DNA of 21,107 nt from CAZDEK01 sp964504625 (GTDB taxonomy: Bacteria > Patescibacteriota > Saccharimonadia > CAILAD01 > GCA-016700035), in NCBI GenBank assembly GCA_964504625.1, contig CAZDEK010000006.1, positions 1-21,107 of the forward strand, read 5' to 3'. Made by a program: the position numbers and the translations under genes. Shown here piece by piece: positions 13,625-20,834 of the stretch. Position 1 is the stretch's first letter, and every line of letters starts with the position of its first letter. The notes below the pieces were generated by a model. That model worked only from the letters and a program-made list of their open reading frames with translations, made no database searches and was not told the DNA's origin.

Positions 13625-13705
13625 TCAGTAATTATCGCGCGACACACGAACCGCCTCTGGGCAGAGGAGGAGCATACGAAGGACGCGCGTAATCAGCCAA
13701 TTCAT
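13625..13705 (-). CDS. Possible 26-aa leader peptide
   Basis: This 26-codon ORF begins MNWLITRVLRMLLLCPE and ends in TGA before the terminator hairpin. Codons 12-15 are CTC CTC CTC TGC (three Leu, one Cys) and overlap the first arm of a small hairpin (CCTCT-GCCC-AGAGG), just as control codons do in leader-peptide attenuators. A weak promoter has its -10 7 nt before the ATG; there is no Shine-Dalgarno. The region may instead be a small RNA. No sequence relative known to me. Confidence 0.4.
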   Translation of the reverse strand: MNWLITRVLRMLLLCPEAVRVSRDNY

Positions 13706-13712
13706 GCGTCTT

Positions 13713-13741
13713 ATGGTAGCAAATATGTCAACCAAACGCAA
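13713..13741 (-). promoter_or_regulatory. Weak candidate promoter of the leader peptide and 80/88-aa unit
   Basis: TTGCGT (13741-13736), 17-nt spacer, TACCAT (13718-13713), 7 nt to the ATG. A perfect TTGACA lies at 13731-13726 but has no -10 at the right distance. Confidence 0.35.
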
Positions 13742-13744
13742 CAC

Positions 13745-13793
13745 AAAAACCACCCGGCTACTATTACCATTGCATGGCGTAGTATCCGGGTGG
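13745..13793 (-). terminator. Large hairpin terminator after the 52-aa gene
   Basis: CCACCCGG and CCGGGTGG (8 bp), then TACTA/TAGTA (5 bp), then an inner CCAT/ATGG form one long stem; on the minus strand TTTTT follows it. It separates the 52-aa gene from the leader region. Confidence 0.8.
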
Positions 13794-13835
13794 CTGTTTA
13801 GTATTCAAGTTTGAAAGAATGTGTATGATTTCCGC

Positions 13836-13859
13836 GCCGCCTGCTGCTTTATAGGCGGC
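13836..13859. repeat. Hairpin with the same arms as the attenuator stem
   Basis: GCCGCCT and AGGCGGC around a 10-nt loop, identical in arm sequence to the stem at 13582-13600. No U-tract follows on the minus strand. It lies in the 3' untranslated part of the 52-aa gene. Confidence 0.7.
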
Positions 13860-13878
13860 TGCGTTCCCCTTTTAGAGC

Positions 13879-14037
13879 TTATTGGGCTGGTTGTTGACGG
13901 TTCAGCTGCAAACTATTGAGCCTCTCCGCCTTTACGGCCCATTTGGTCGCCATCTCGTCCAACAGCTCATCGATCGTGCGCATGTCACGGGCGAGATTTT
14001 TTGGTGCTCTACGGATACGACGGATAGTCTTTTTCAT
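13879..14037 (-). CDS. Small basic protein, 52 aa
   Basis: This short gene begins MKKTIRRIRRAPKNLARD and continues as a charged helix with a Gln-rich end. The first 17 residues are strongly basic, so RNA or DNA binding is plausible but not shown. The Shine-Dalgarno AGGAGG lies about 8 nt before the ATG, strongly supporting a real gene despite its size. It follows the MFS gene by 95 nt and is followed by hairpins at 13836-13859 and 13745-13793. No family recognised. Confidence 0.7.
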   Translation of the reverse strand: MKKTIRRIRRAPKNLARDMRTIDELLDEMATKWAVKAERLNSLQLNRQQPAQ

Positions 14038-14132
14038 GAAGAACCCTCCTTTCGTCTTACCGTGACCCTAGTATCGCTCGGAAAGCTGAGAAGAAGCAGT
14101 GAAAAATTTCACAAGCGGTACATACAGCCTGA

Positions 14133-15290
14133 CTAGGCTGGCAAGCGAGGCGCTAACCCCAGATACATGAATAGCATAATACCCGTAACGATAAACGCGA
14201 GCTCCAAACTCCCTGACAGCACCACAAGTCCACACACTAAAAAACGACCAACCCCAATACAGAGCTGACGGAAAAGAAAATAGTTAGCGATATCGCCAGT
14301 TGACTTCGCTTCCGAGTAGACGACTTTCTCGAAAGCCGTATCCATTACTTGATAGCTCAGCTGGCCATAGGTATTCGACAGAAAAAACCCGAAAGGTGTC
14401 AGGAAGAAAATGCGGAGAATCCAGCTAGGAGCATGTAGCCAGACACCCGCCACCAAACTCTGGCGTGGTCGTCGATCAACACGCCGACCGAACCAGATAA
14501 GCACCACCACTATCAAGATAGATGTCAGCGTGAAGACCAAGCCAACATCAAGCACGCTCTTTAAGGCAAGGAAGATGAACAGTGGCCAGAATGTTTCATT
14601 CGTCAGTTGCATCACACCATAGGCGATATAACTACGAGCTTTCGGTGCGTCATCGGCACGCCGTAAGCGTGGCCATGAAAACTGAGGTTTTGGCGTCGTA
14701 AAATCCTTTGATGCGAGAAGTGGGATCGCTCCTAATGTAATCAGGATCGAGGCCGTGATAAATGAAGCCGTAAACGATGAACCGATAATAACCAAAGAAC
14801 CCAACAATGGACCAAGCGCCGAGCCTAGGACTACCAGCGCTTTTGCAAACGATATCTCCTTGCCTTCAGATTGCTTATCTGCGTTCGTCGTAAAGTCGAC
14901 ATGATATCCTGCCCAAAAGAGGCCACTCGAGACTGCAAAGAGCAAGGTTGGCAGAATGATATACCAACCAACCGCACTAATGGAGTTCACAGCTATCATG
15001 TATCCGACGAAAAACACATCAGCTAGCACCATCGTTTTCTTGACGCCTATGCGGCTATTAAGCCATAGACCGACTGGTGTCGCCAGGGCCATGCCGATAA
15101 ACTCGAGCAAATAGAACAGTGCAATAAAACGGATTGAGAAACCAAGGCTTGCCAGGTAAATTGGGATAAATATCAAAATCAAGCTTCGGGCGAGCGTCTT
15201 GATAAACATCGCCAGATACAGCTCATCGAGCTCCCGGTTGCGCAGATAACGGAAGAGATTATAACCTGGTGTCGCGAAATGGTAACTCAT
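14133..15290 (-). CDS. Major facilitator superfamily transporter
   Basis: This 385-aa protein is almost wholly hydrophobic, with about 10-12 membrane helices, and shows MFS features such as the basic cytosolic loop after helix 2 (LNSRIGVKK) and its second-half counterpart (FGRRVDRRPRQ). It should be a secondary carrier in the cytoplasmic membrane. Substrate unknown; Patescibacteria often carry related MFS proteins with no known substrate. The ATG lies 9 nt after the DUF1761 gene and has only a weak AGG site. A small stem overlaps its stop codon but lacks a U-tract. Confidence 0.85.
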   Translation of the reverse strand: MSYHFATPGYNLFRYLRNRELDELYLAMFIKTLARSLILIFIPIYLASLGFSIRFIALFYLLEFIGMALATPVGLWLNSRIGVKKTMVLADVFFVGYMIAVNSISAVGWYIILPTLLFAVSSGLFWAGYHVDFTTNADKQSEGKEISFAKALVVLGSALGPLLGSLVIIGSSFTASFITASILITLGAIPLLASKDFTTPKPQFSWPRLRRADDAPKARSYIAYGVMQLTNETFWPLFIFLALKSVLDVGLVFTLTSILIVVVLIWFGRRVDRRPRQSLVAGVWLHAPSWILRIFFLTPFGFFLSNTYGQLSYQVMDTAFEKVVYSEAKSTGDIANYFLFRQLCIGVGRFLVCGLVVLSGSLELAFIVTGIMLFMYLGLAPRLPA

Positions 15291-15299
15291 GCGATCGAC

Positions 15300-15710
15300 C
15301 TAGTTCGGCAGGGCGACAAGGATAATCCCCATGCCAATGAGCGCGATGAGTGCGTAACCAGCATCAATTGCAAATAGCTTCTTTGAACGGCCGGAGAACA
15401 GCGTATGAATGAGGCCAGTCGTAAAGACAAAGCCGGTCCATAGCCAAAAGCCCGTGATCGCACCCTCTAGCCAGGTGTCGGCCGTGACGTACTGCACAAA
15501 ATGCGCTAATACATAGGCCGCTAACAGCCACAATACTGTGGTGAGTAGATACATCTGACCAGCTCGACGCATGAGATCTTGTGATTTCTTATTTAGTAAC
15601 TTCATCCATGTCTTGCCAAACATCAGATTGGAATACCAAAGAACGCCGACTACCATCGCAAATGCCGTGGCAGCCAGGACTCCCCAGATATTTATTTGTA
15701 CGGTCGGCAT
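15300..15710 (-). CDS. DUF1761-family membrane protein
   Basis: This 136-aa protein has about four hydrophobic helices. The start of the first helix and the following GVLWYSNLMFGKTWMKL match the DUF1761 pattern as I know it. Function unknown. A longer frame starts at 15770, but the ATG at 15710 with GGAGGA is clearly better; the extra region would run through a terminator-like hairpin. It is paired with the MFS gene downstream. Confidence 0.85.
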   Translation of the reverse strand: MPTVQINIWGVLAATAFAMVVGVLWYSNLMFGKTWMKLLNKKSQDLMRRAGQMYLLTTVLWLLAAYVLAHFVQYVTADTWLEGAITGFWLWTGFVFTTGLIHTLFSGRSKKLFAIDAGYALIALIGMGIILVALPN

Positions 15711-15721
15711 AGTTCCTCCAG

Positions 15722-15754
15722 AAAAAATTAGCTCGAACTCATTATGCTCGAGCT
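15722..15754 (-). terminator. Terminator-like hairpin in the leader of the DUF1761 gene
   Basis: On the minus strand AGCTCGA, an 11-nt loop, TCGAGCT, then AATTTTTTC. It lies between the DUF1653 stop and the GGAGGA site of the DUF1761 gene. No clear promoter lies after it, so it may be partial or regulated. Confidence 0.6.
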
Positions 15755-15775
15755 TGATAGATAAGGGCAAGTTTT

Positions 15776-16027
15776 TTACATCTTGCCAACGTAACGGAAA
15801 CGAGGCACCGTCTGACCTTCGTGCTCGACTTCGGCGGTAAAATCATTGATTTCCCTCGCCCAAATGCGGCCGAGCCCCTTGTCATCCTGATACAGTGGGA
15901 CATACAGAACAAGTTGAGACTCATCAGACTCTAGCGTGGCGTATCCTGTGACTAGATAGTGCTGCTTATTGCGATAGTGCTCGTAAACACCAAGCTGTAT
16001 TTCAGTCGGTGAATTGGTCGATGTCAT
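15776..16027 (-). CDS. DUF1653-domain protein, 83 aa
   Basis: This small cytosolic protein fits DUF1653: an N-terminal LGVYEHYRNKQHYLVTG strand region, a central VLYVPLYQDDKGLGRIWAR and a C-terminal VPRFRYVG. The function of the domain is not established. The ATG lies inside the last codons of proS (26-nt overlap) with AAGGAG upstream, so its translation is tied to proS. It ends before the hairpin at 15722-15754. Confidence 0.9.
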   Translation of the reverse strand: MTSTNSPTEIQLGVYEHYRNKQHYLVTGYATLESDESQLVLYVPLYQDDKGLGRIWAREINDFTAEVEHEGQTVPRFRYVGKM

Positions 16028-17273
16028 GAGCGATCTCCTTGAGGCTCAAACGAGTAGGTGCGAATTTCTCACTGCGGCTGGCGACTTCGACTTCGCCGTC
16101 AGCGAGAGTTTTTGGCGAGATGACTAGCCGAACCGGACAGCCAATCAGCTCAGCATCGGCAAATTTTTCACCGGCCGAGACGCCTGCCCGGTCATCATAG
16201 AGCACGTCACCCGCCAGCTGCTGATAGACTTCGTCCGCTGCCTGACGAACCTCTGTATCTTCGCCTAGCACCACAAGATGATATCTATAAGGTGCTACCT
16301 GCTGTGGCCAGACGAGTCCTTTATCATCGGCAAATTTCTCGGCAATGACGCCCATCAACCGGCTCGTGCCAATACCGTAGCTCCCCATCCATACCAGATG
16401 GCGCTGATTCTGTTCATCAACATATTCATAGCTCAGGGCTTTAGAGTACTTGGTGCCGAGCGGGAAAATATTGCCCACCTCACTGGCGCGCACTTCCTCT
16501 AGCGCTGCAAAGTCGATGCCAAGCTTCTGCGCATCTTCTGGGGTTGCTACCTCTTTGTTATACGCAATCTTATGTTCGCGGTCGAGGTAAATTGTGTCCT
16601 CGCCTGAGGGCAGAATGGTCTGATACTCATGACTATAGTCATCGGTGAAGTCACCACCCGAAGCCAATGTCATATATGTATCGTCACCCAGACCTAGTCG
16701 CTCATAGACTCGTTGATAAGCCGCCTTAGCCAGTTCGTAGAAAGCCCGTAAATCTGCTTCACTGGTATGGAATGAGTACAGGTCCTTCATACGAAATTCA
16801 CGGCCGCGCAAGAGACCAGACTTTGCCCGCGGCTCATTGCGAAACTTGGTCTGGATCTGAAAGACTGCAAACGGAAAATCTTTGTAGCTGGTCCGGAAAT
16901 GAGCTGCCATCGGCGTCACAACATCCTCATGCGTCGGATTCACCACATATTCACTGTCGTTGCGTGTGCGACTGGGATCATTCGCTCCCAGCGCCTTGAA
17001 GAGCACATCAACAGATTCATAGCGATCAGTTGCCCGCCAGCGTTCTGGGCTCGTAAGCGTAGGCATCAAAAGCTCTGTACCCAGCGGCTCCATCTCCTCC
17101 CGCACAATGTCCTCGATCTTGCGCAACACGCGCAAGCCCAGCGGCAAAAAGGTATAGACGCCGGCAATTTCTTGATGGATCATGCCGGCTCGCGTCAGTA
17201 ATCGGGCATTCAGCGACTCTGTCTCCTCAGAGATAGTCTTTGATGTGCGAGTAAATAATTGCGAAAAGCGCAT
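16002..17273 (-). CDS. proS: Prolyl-tRNA synthetase, short form without editing insertion
   Basis: This 423-aa class II synthetase charges tRNA-Pro. Motif 2 is FRNEPRAKSGLLRGREFRMKD (about 144-164), then the DLYSFH segment; motif 3 is GSYGIGTSR (about 297-305); a C-terminal anticodon-binding domain follows. Bacterial-type ProRS is usually about 570 aa because an editing domain of about 180 aa lies between motifs 2 and 3; here only about 130 residues separate them, so Ala-tRNA-Pro editing is probably absent. A longer start at 17333 exists, but the ATG at 17273 has AAGGAG and begins where homology should. Confidence 0.96.
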   Translation of the reverse strand: MRFSQLFTRTSKTISEETESLNARLLTRAGMIHQEIAGVYTFLPLGLRVLRKIEDIVREEMEPLGTELLMPTLTSPERWRATDRYESVDVLFKALGANDPSRTRNDSEYVVNPTHEDVVTPMAAHFRTSYKDFPFAVFQIQTKFRNEPRAKSGLLRGREFRMKDLYSFHTSEADLRAFYELAKAAYQRVYERLGLGDDTYMTLASGGDFTDDYSHEYQTILPSGEDTIYLDREHKIAYNKEVATPEDAQKLGIDFAALEEVRASEVGNIFPLGTKYSKALSYEYVDEQNQRHLVWMGSYGIGTSRLMGVIAEKFADDKGLVWPQQVAPYRYHLVVLGEDTEVRQAADEVYQQLAGDVLYDDRAGVSAGEKFADAELIGCPVRLVISPKTLADGEVEVASRSEKFAPTRLSLKEIAHDIDQFTD

Positions 17274-17295
17274 CTGAGCTCCTTCTTTGCAAGCC

Positions 17296-17304
17296 ATTGT
17301 ATCA
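17296..17304 (-). promoter_or_regulatory. Extended -10 promoter of proS
   Basis: TGATACAAT (17304-17296), about 20 nt before the start codon with AAGGAG between. It overlaps the -35 of the divergent plus-strand gene. Confidence 0.55.
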
Positions 17305-17330
17305 GATATAGGCAGCCGGTATAATACCGG
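17297..17330 (+). promoter_or_regulatory. Plus-strand promoter with palindromic operator
   Basis: TTGTAT (17297-17302), 17-nt spacer, TATAAT (17320-17325). The -10 is the centre of a perfect palindrome, ccggtat-a-ataccgg (17316-17330), which looks like an operator. It is divergent from the proS promoter. Confidence 0.6.
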
Positions 17331-17356
17331 CACGTACCTTCCACACCGGAGTCAGT

Positions 17357-17758
17357 ATGGCCTACTTTACCGATGCAAACCTGCGCTGCTTCCAGTGTCA
17401 CAATCGCAGCTGCAGCACTGTCTGGCAACTGCGCGCCGACCAGTATGTCATGATCACGCTGACGAACCTCCAGCACGAACACTGCTACCTCTTCGCCCGC
17501 TGTCAGATCTGCAAATACATCACTGTCGACATCATCGATCTTGAGCAGTCACTCCATCTGGTCGAGCTTGGCACTGTCTCTCTGCACTATCCGCTTGATC
17601 CAGATCGACTCGAGATGATCGCCTTCCTCACCAGCATCCCCGACAAGCTAACCGAAGTGCATTGCGACCTAGCCGCTATGCTGGCTTTTCGCACTGGCGA
17701 GCTCGAGCGCGTCTGGCGTCACGATCTCACCGTGAGACCGCTGTCTTCAAACCCCTGA
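17357..17758 (+). CDS. Zinc-ribbon-like hypothetical protein
   Basis: This is the only plus-strand gene accepted in the window, 133 aa. The N-terminal half has C11-x2-C14, C19, then C43, C49-x2-C52, a likely treble-cleft or zinc-ribbon metal site; the C-terminal half is helical without recognised motifs. No signal peptide or membrane helix. It starts at an ATG with GGAG 7 nt before it and has its own promoter and terminator. Its end overlaps the end of dus by 12 nt, so the two genes are convergent. Regulator or nucleic-acid-binding protein is a fair guess, not more. Confidence 0.72.
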   Translation: MAYFTDANLRCFQCHNRSCSTVWQLRADQYVMITLTNLQHEHCYLFARCQICKYITVDIIDLEQSLHLVELGTVSLHYPLDPDRLEMIAFLTSIPDKLTEVHCDLAAMLAFRTGELERVWRHDLTVRPLSSNP

Positions 17759-18730
17759 CACCGCGTCGGGGGTGTATTTTTTAATCAGCTCGCGAGCTTG
17801 ATCGAGTGACTTGGTGGCCATCAACTCAGCCCGCAGATGGGCTGCACCGTCAAAGCCTTGGATATAGATCTTGAAAAACTTCTTAAGTGGCTCATAGCGC
17901 TTTTCTGAGCGTGGCCAGGCTGCCTCAAAGCGCTCCAGATGCTGACTCAGCACACGCAGGCGTTCTTCCACTGAGTGCTCCCGTGGCTGAGATTCGAAGG
18001 CCCATGGGTTATGAAAAATGCCTCGACCAAGCATGAAGCCATCACCACCAAAACGCTTAATCATAACTTGTCCATCAGTCCGGTTCTGTACGTCCCCATT
18101 TCCGACTATGACCGTATGTGGCGCCAATCGATCACGTAGCTTCACTACATCAGGCATAAGATCCCAATGCGCCGGCACCTTACTCATTTCTTTGACTGTC
18201 CGCAGATGTATCGTGAGGGCCGCAATATCCTGCTGAAAAAGAAATCCCAGCCATTCCTCGATGGCTGGCTTATGCCAACCCAGGCGCGTCTTTACACTGA
18301 CTGGCAACTCCCCTGCCCCCTGTTTGGTAGCAGCAATAATCTCGGCCGCCAACTCAGGAGTTTGCATGAGTGCCGAGCAGGCACCCGTCTTGGTTACGTC
18401 TTTGACCGGGCAGCCCATATTGATATCAATTCCTGCGAATCCGCGCGTAGCCAGTTCCGATGCCATAGTGCGATAGTGCTCGGGAGTAGTACCCCAAATC
18501 TGAGCTATTACTGGTCCCTCATCCGACGCAAGATGAAGTCGTCGCTCTATGGCTGGCCGGCCTGACGAACAAAACCCCTCCACACTGGCAAACTCCGTCA
18601 TATACAGATCGGCTGGAGCCAAGGCATGCACGAGCGGCCGAAAGACGACATCCGTCACATCATCCATTGGGGCGAGCACCCCAAAAGGACCCTGGGCAAC
18701 AAGCTGATTCCAGATAGTGGACTCTTTCAT
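17747..18730 (-). CDS. dus: tRNA-dihydrouridine synthase
   Basis: This 327-aa FMN enzyme reduces uridine to dihydrouridine in tRNA. Visible motifs: N-terminal LAPMDDVTD, catalytic cysteine in NMGCP (C107), VKTRLGW, the phosphate/FMN site GNGDV and the GRG near the C-terminal part of the barrel, then a helical tRNA-binding domain. The HGRT motif of the family reads HLRT here. The -10 lies 9 nt before the ATG, so the message appears leaderless. Its last codons contain the terminator of the convergent plus-strand gene. The Dus subfamily cannot be decided. Confidence 0.95.
   Translation of the reverse strand: MKESTIWNQLVAQGPFGVLAPMDDVTDVVFRPLVHALAPADLYMTEFASVEGFCSSGRPAIERRLHLASDEGPVIAQIWGTTPEHYRTMASELATRGFAGIDINMGCPVKDVTKTGACSALMQTPELAAEIIAATKQGAGELPVSVKTRLGWHKPAIEEWLGFLFQQDIAALTIHLRTVKEMSKVPAHWDLMPDVVKLRDRLAPHTVIVGNGDVQNRTDGQVMIKRFGGDGFMLGRGIFHNPWAFESQPREHSVEERLRVLSQHLERFEAAWPRSEKRYEPLKKFFKIYIQGFDGAAHLRAELMATKSLDQARELIKKYTPDAVSGV
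17752..17782 (+). terminator. Intrinsic terminator of the plus-strand gene, inside dus
   Basis: CCCC-(T)-GAC, loop ACCGC, GTC-GGGG, then GTGTATTTTTT. The stem has a single bulged T. It starts within the last codon and stop of the plus-strand gene and is at the same time coding sequence for the end of dus. Confidence 0.65.
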
Positions 18731-18739
18731 AATCGCGTT

Positions 18740-18768
18740 AGTCTAGCAAATACGATAAGTTTTCTCAA
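18740..18768 (-). promoter_or_regulatory. Promoter of dus, probably leaderless
   Basis: TTGAGA (18768-18763), 17-nt spacer, TAGACT (18745-18740), 9 nt to the ATG and no Shine-Dalgarno. The -35 has the same sequence as that of gap. Confidence 0.65.
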
Positions 18769-18769
18769 G

Positions 18770-19828
18770 CTATGAGCGTCGTCGTGGCCGCAGGCTGATT
18801 CCCGCAAGTCCACCGCGTGATGCTAGAGTGCTCCCCAGCCAAAAGGCCGTTACTAAGGCAGTGGCAGCCCAATAATACGGCATGATATTGAGCAGGCGCA
18901 CTAAAAATTGACCTTCATTGGATCCACCATCGATTGTGCCTAAAGCAGTTGGTACGTAGCCGTCCACGACAGCTGCGAACTGCAAAAAACTCGTCCGCCC
19001 CACCGCATCCGAAGTACGTACTTCGATAATAAACGAACCAGCCCGCGAATAACTATGCTCTAAGCGCACCGTCGACGGCTGTGCAACTGTCTTCACCATC
19101 TGGGTACCATCACCCCAATCGACCGCTAGTGCATAGGGTGGCGTACCGCCAGATAGCTTGAGATCCCAAACAAATTTGCTCGCTGGCTTTATACCGCGGA
19201 AAAGATAGTCAGTCTGGAGTAGTATCTGATCGCTCGGCTTCACAGGCGGTACCGGCATGGTCGTCATCACATTCGGAGAGCTAGGAGTCTGGGGTGCAGC
19301 CGGTGCTGGAGTCACTGGCGTCGGTGGCTGATACTTCACAATGACAGTATTCGAGTCTGGGCTACCCTGATCAAGATTGTCAAAGTTCTTGGCGATCAGT
19401 TCGTTGTCGCCCAGGTAAAGATCAGATTGGATCGTAAATCGTCCTGCGCCGTTACAGGCCGCTGATCCAGAGAAAGCACCGTTGCGTGTTAGCTTGACGA
19501 TAAGATTAGGGATACAACTCCCCGTCACCGTGATGGGGATCGTGCTAAATACCTGTCCGCTAACCGGGGCATCAATCGTCGGCGCCGTCGCCGGTGGTGG
19601 CCCAGGCACAGTAGCACCGACTGATATATTGCCGGTTTGGGTGATAGTGGCAGCACGAGTAGTCAGAGCACCAAAACCCAGAAACGAACCAACCAGTAGT
19701 AAGAGCACGAGAAGTCCTGGATACGATGTCTGTCCATGCGGCAGACGACGACCAGTGTGACGATGCGACTGGAGCTTCAGATGGCGATGCACTCGGCCAG
19801 GATGAGTTTTGTGTTTGCGGCGAGTCAT
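18770..19828 (-). CDS. Surface protein with PKD domain and two membrane anchors
   Basis: This 352-aa protein starts with a long basic Arg/His/Lys-rich segment (about 1-35), then a hydrophobic signal or anchor (about 37-55) ending near TTRAA. Outside the cell follow an Ig-like region (about 80-170), a Pro/Thr linker, and a PKD-type domain seen in VDWGDGTQ and HSYSRAGSFIIEV. A C-terminal hydrophobic helix and the basic tail RPRRRS would anchor it. The start at 19828 is preferred over 19885, which overlaps the previous gene. Adhesion or scaffold function is likely by domain type; it is the last gene of a three-gene surface cluster. Confidence 0.8.
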   Translation of the reverse strand: MTRRKHKTHPGRVHRHLKLQSHRHTGRRLPHGQTSYPGLLVLLLLVGSFLGFGALTTRAATITQTGNISVGATVPGPPPATAPTIDAPVSGQVFSTIPITVTGSCIPNLIVKLTRNGAFSGSAACNGAGRFTIQSDLYLGDNELIAKNFDNLDQGSPDSNTVIVKYQPPTPVTPAPAAPQTPSSPNVMTTMPVPPVKPSDQILLQTDYLFRGIKPASKFVWDLKLSGGTPPYALAVDWGDGTQMVKTVAQPSTVRLEHSYSRAGSFIIEVRTSDAVGRTSFLQFAAVVDGYVPTALGTIDGGSNEGQFLVRLLNIMPYYWAATALVTAFWLGSTLASRGGLAGISLRPRRRS

Positions 19829-19838
19829 AGTGGGCGCC

Positions 19839-20819
19839 TTATTTTTTCGACTGTGATTTCTGATGTCGGGCAATGACGCGGGCATTGTAGCGTCGCAAGA
19901 GCCAGCGTAGGAGGAAGACGATACCCACGAGCACGAGAACTACCAGCATGATCAGCTTCCAGGGGATGATCCAGAAATTCAACTTGCCCTGCAGAACCTG
20001 CCCGGTCGTGCCGTAAGCGAGATCCATCGAGACAGTGTACTTGCCGAACAGCCACCTCTTATCAAGCGTCTGAGCAAACCGACGTGTCCCATTCGGCAAA
20101 ATATTTCCACCATCGGCATTCACTTCGAGCGAGGCTACCGTCCGACCAAACATATCCTTGATCACCGCCTGCCCCTTTGGCTTTACATGGACGTTGCCGG
20201 TGTTCTTGATCTTCTCGACCAAATCAACCGGCCCCTGCTCAAACCAAAAGCTCTGCTTGCCATCCTGCTCAGTATAAAAATCAGCCAGCTGCAGCGTTTC
20301 ATTCACCTGACCATTCACGCGAACCAGGACCAGGGTACCCGCACTGGCAGCCAAAGCAACACCTGATTCATCCAGCTCAGGCGCTTTACCCGAGAAGCGA
20401 ATAATGCCGTAATGACCACCTGGCTCAGCGTTTGCAGGGATATTGATCGTTGCCTCAATAGTCTGAGATTGTTTCGACTTGAGCCGCAGTGGTGGAATCG
20501 GACTTATCCATGACTTCAGCGACGAACTCGGCGGATTTGCTCCATCGAGAATGATTTCAGGCGCACCAGTCTCATCCTTAGAAGTGAAGTCATTCACTGC
20601 CGATGTAAACACCAAATCACCCGGTGTCACATTAATGACATTCAGCTTGATCTTATACGATTTACCCTTGTCACCGTTCAGCTCCACAAGTACCGGTGAG
20701 ATCTGCATACCCTGCCCCTGTGTGGCGGTATCAACGGCGCGCGCATGAGGCACTGCCGTCAACACCAGACTGGCAACTATCAGCCCGACGAGGCCGATGC
20801 GTGTGAGTTTTCCGCGCAT
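19839..20819 (-). CDS. DUF916-like cell-surface protein
   Basis: This 326-aa protein has a signal peptide (likely cut after AHARA, about residue 28) and two beta-sandwich domains resembling DUF916: MQISPVLVEL at the start, then PGGHYGIIRFSG and GNVHVKPKG. A C-terminal membrane helix (about 285-305) and a basic tail follow. In Firmicutes, DUF916 proteins are encoded next to WxL surface proteins in the csc-type clusters; here the gene lies 15 nt after the end of a beta-rich surface protein gene, a similar plan. It has an AGAGGGG site, and TACAAT 9 nt before the ATG. Confidence 0.8.
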   Translation of the reverse strand: MRGKLTRIGLVGLIVASLVLTAVPHARAVDTATQGQGMQISPVLVELNGDKGKSYKIKLNVINVTPGDLVFTSAVNDFTSKDETGAPEIILDGANPPSSSLKSWISPIPPLRLKSKQSQTIEATINIPANAEPGGHYGIIRFSGKAPELDESGVALAASAGTLVLVRVNGQVNETLQLADFYTEQDGKQSFWFEQGPVDLVEKIKNTGNVHVKPKGQAVIKDMFGRTVASLEVNADGGNILPNGTRRFAQTLDKRWLFGKYTVSMDLAYGTTGQVLQGKLNFWIIPWKLIMLVVLVLVGIVFLLRWLLRRYNARVIARHQKSQSKK

Positions 20820-20834
20820 ATCCCCTCTATTGTA

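Noticed and set aside
13600..13680. Possible tRNA (TTCAAATC-like loop and a CCTCTGCCCAGAGG hairpin)
   Set aside because: No T-stem pairs on either side of the loop and no acceptor stem can be built on either strand.
14094..14160. Terminator after the MFS gene
   Set aside because: CAGCCT-AGTC-AGGCTG and GTGAAA-TT-TTTCAC can form small stems, but neither is followed by a U-tract on the minus strand.
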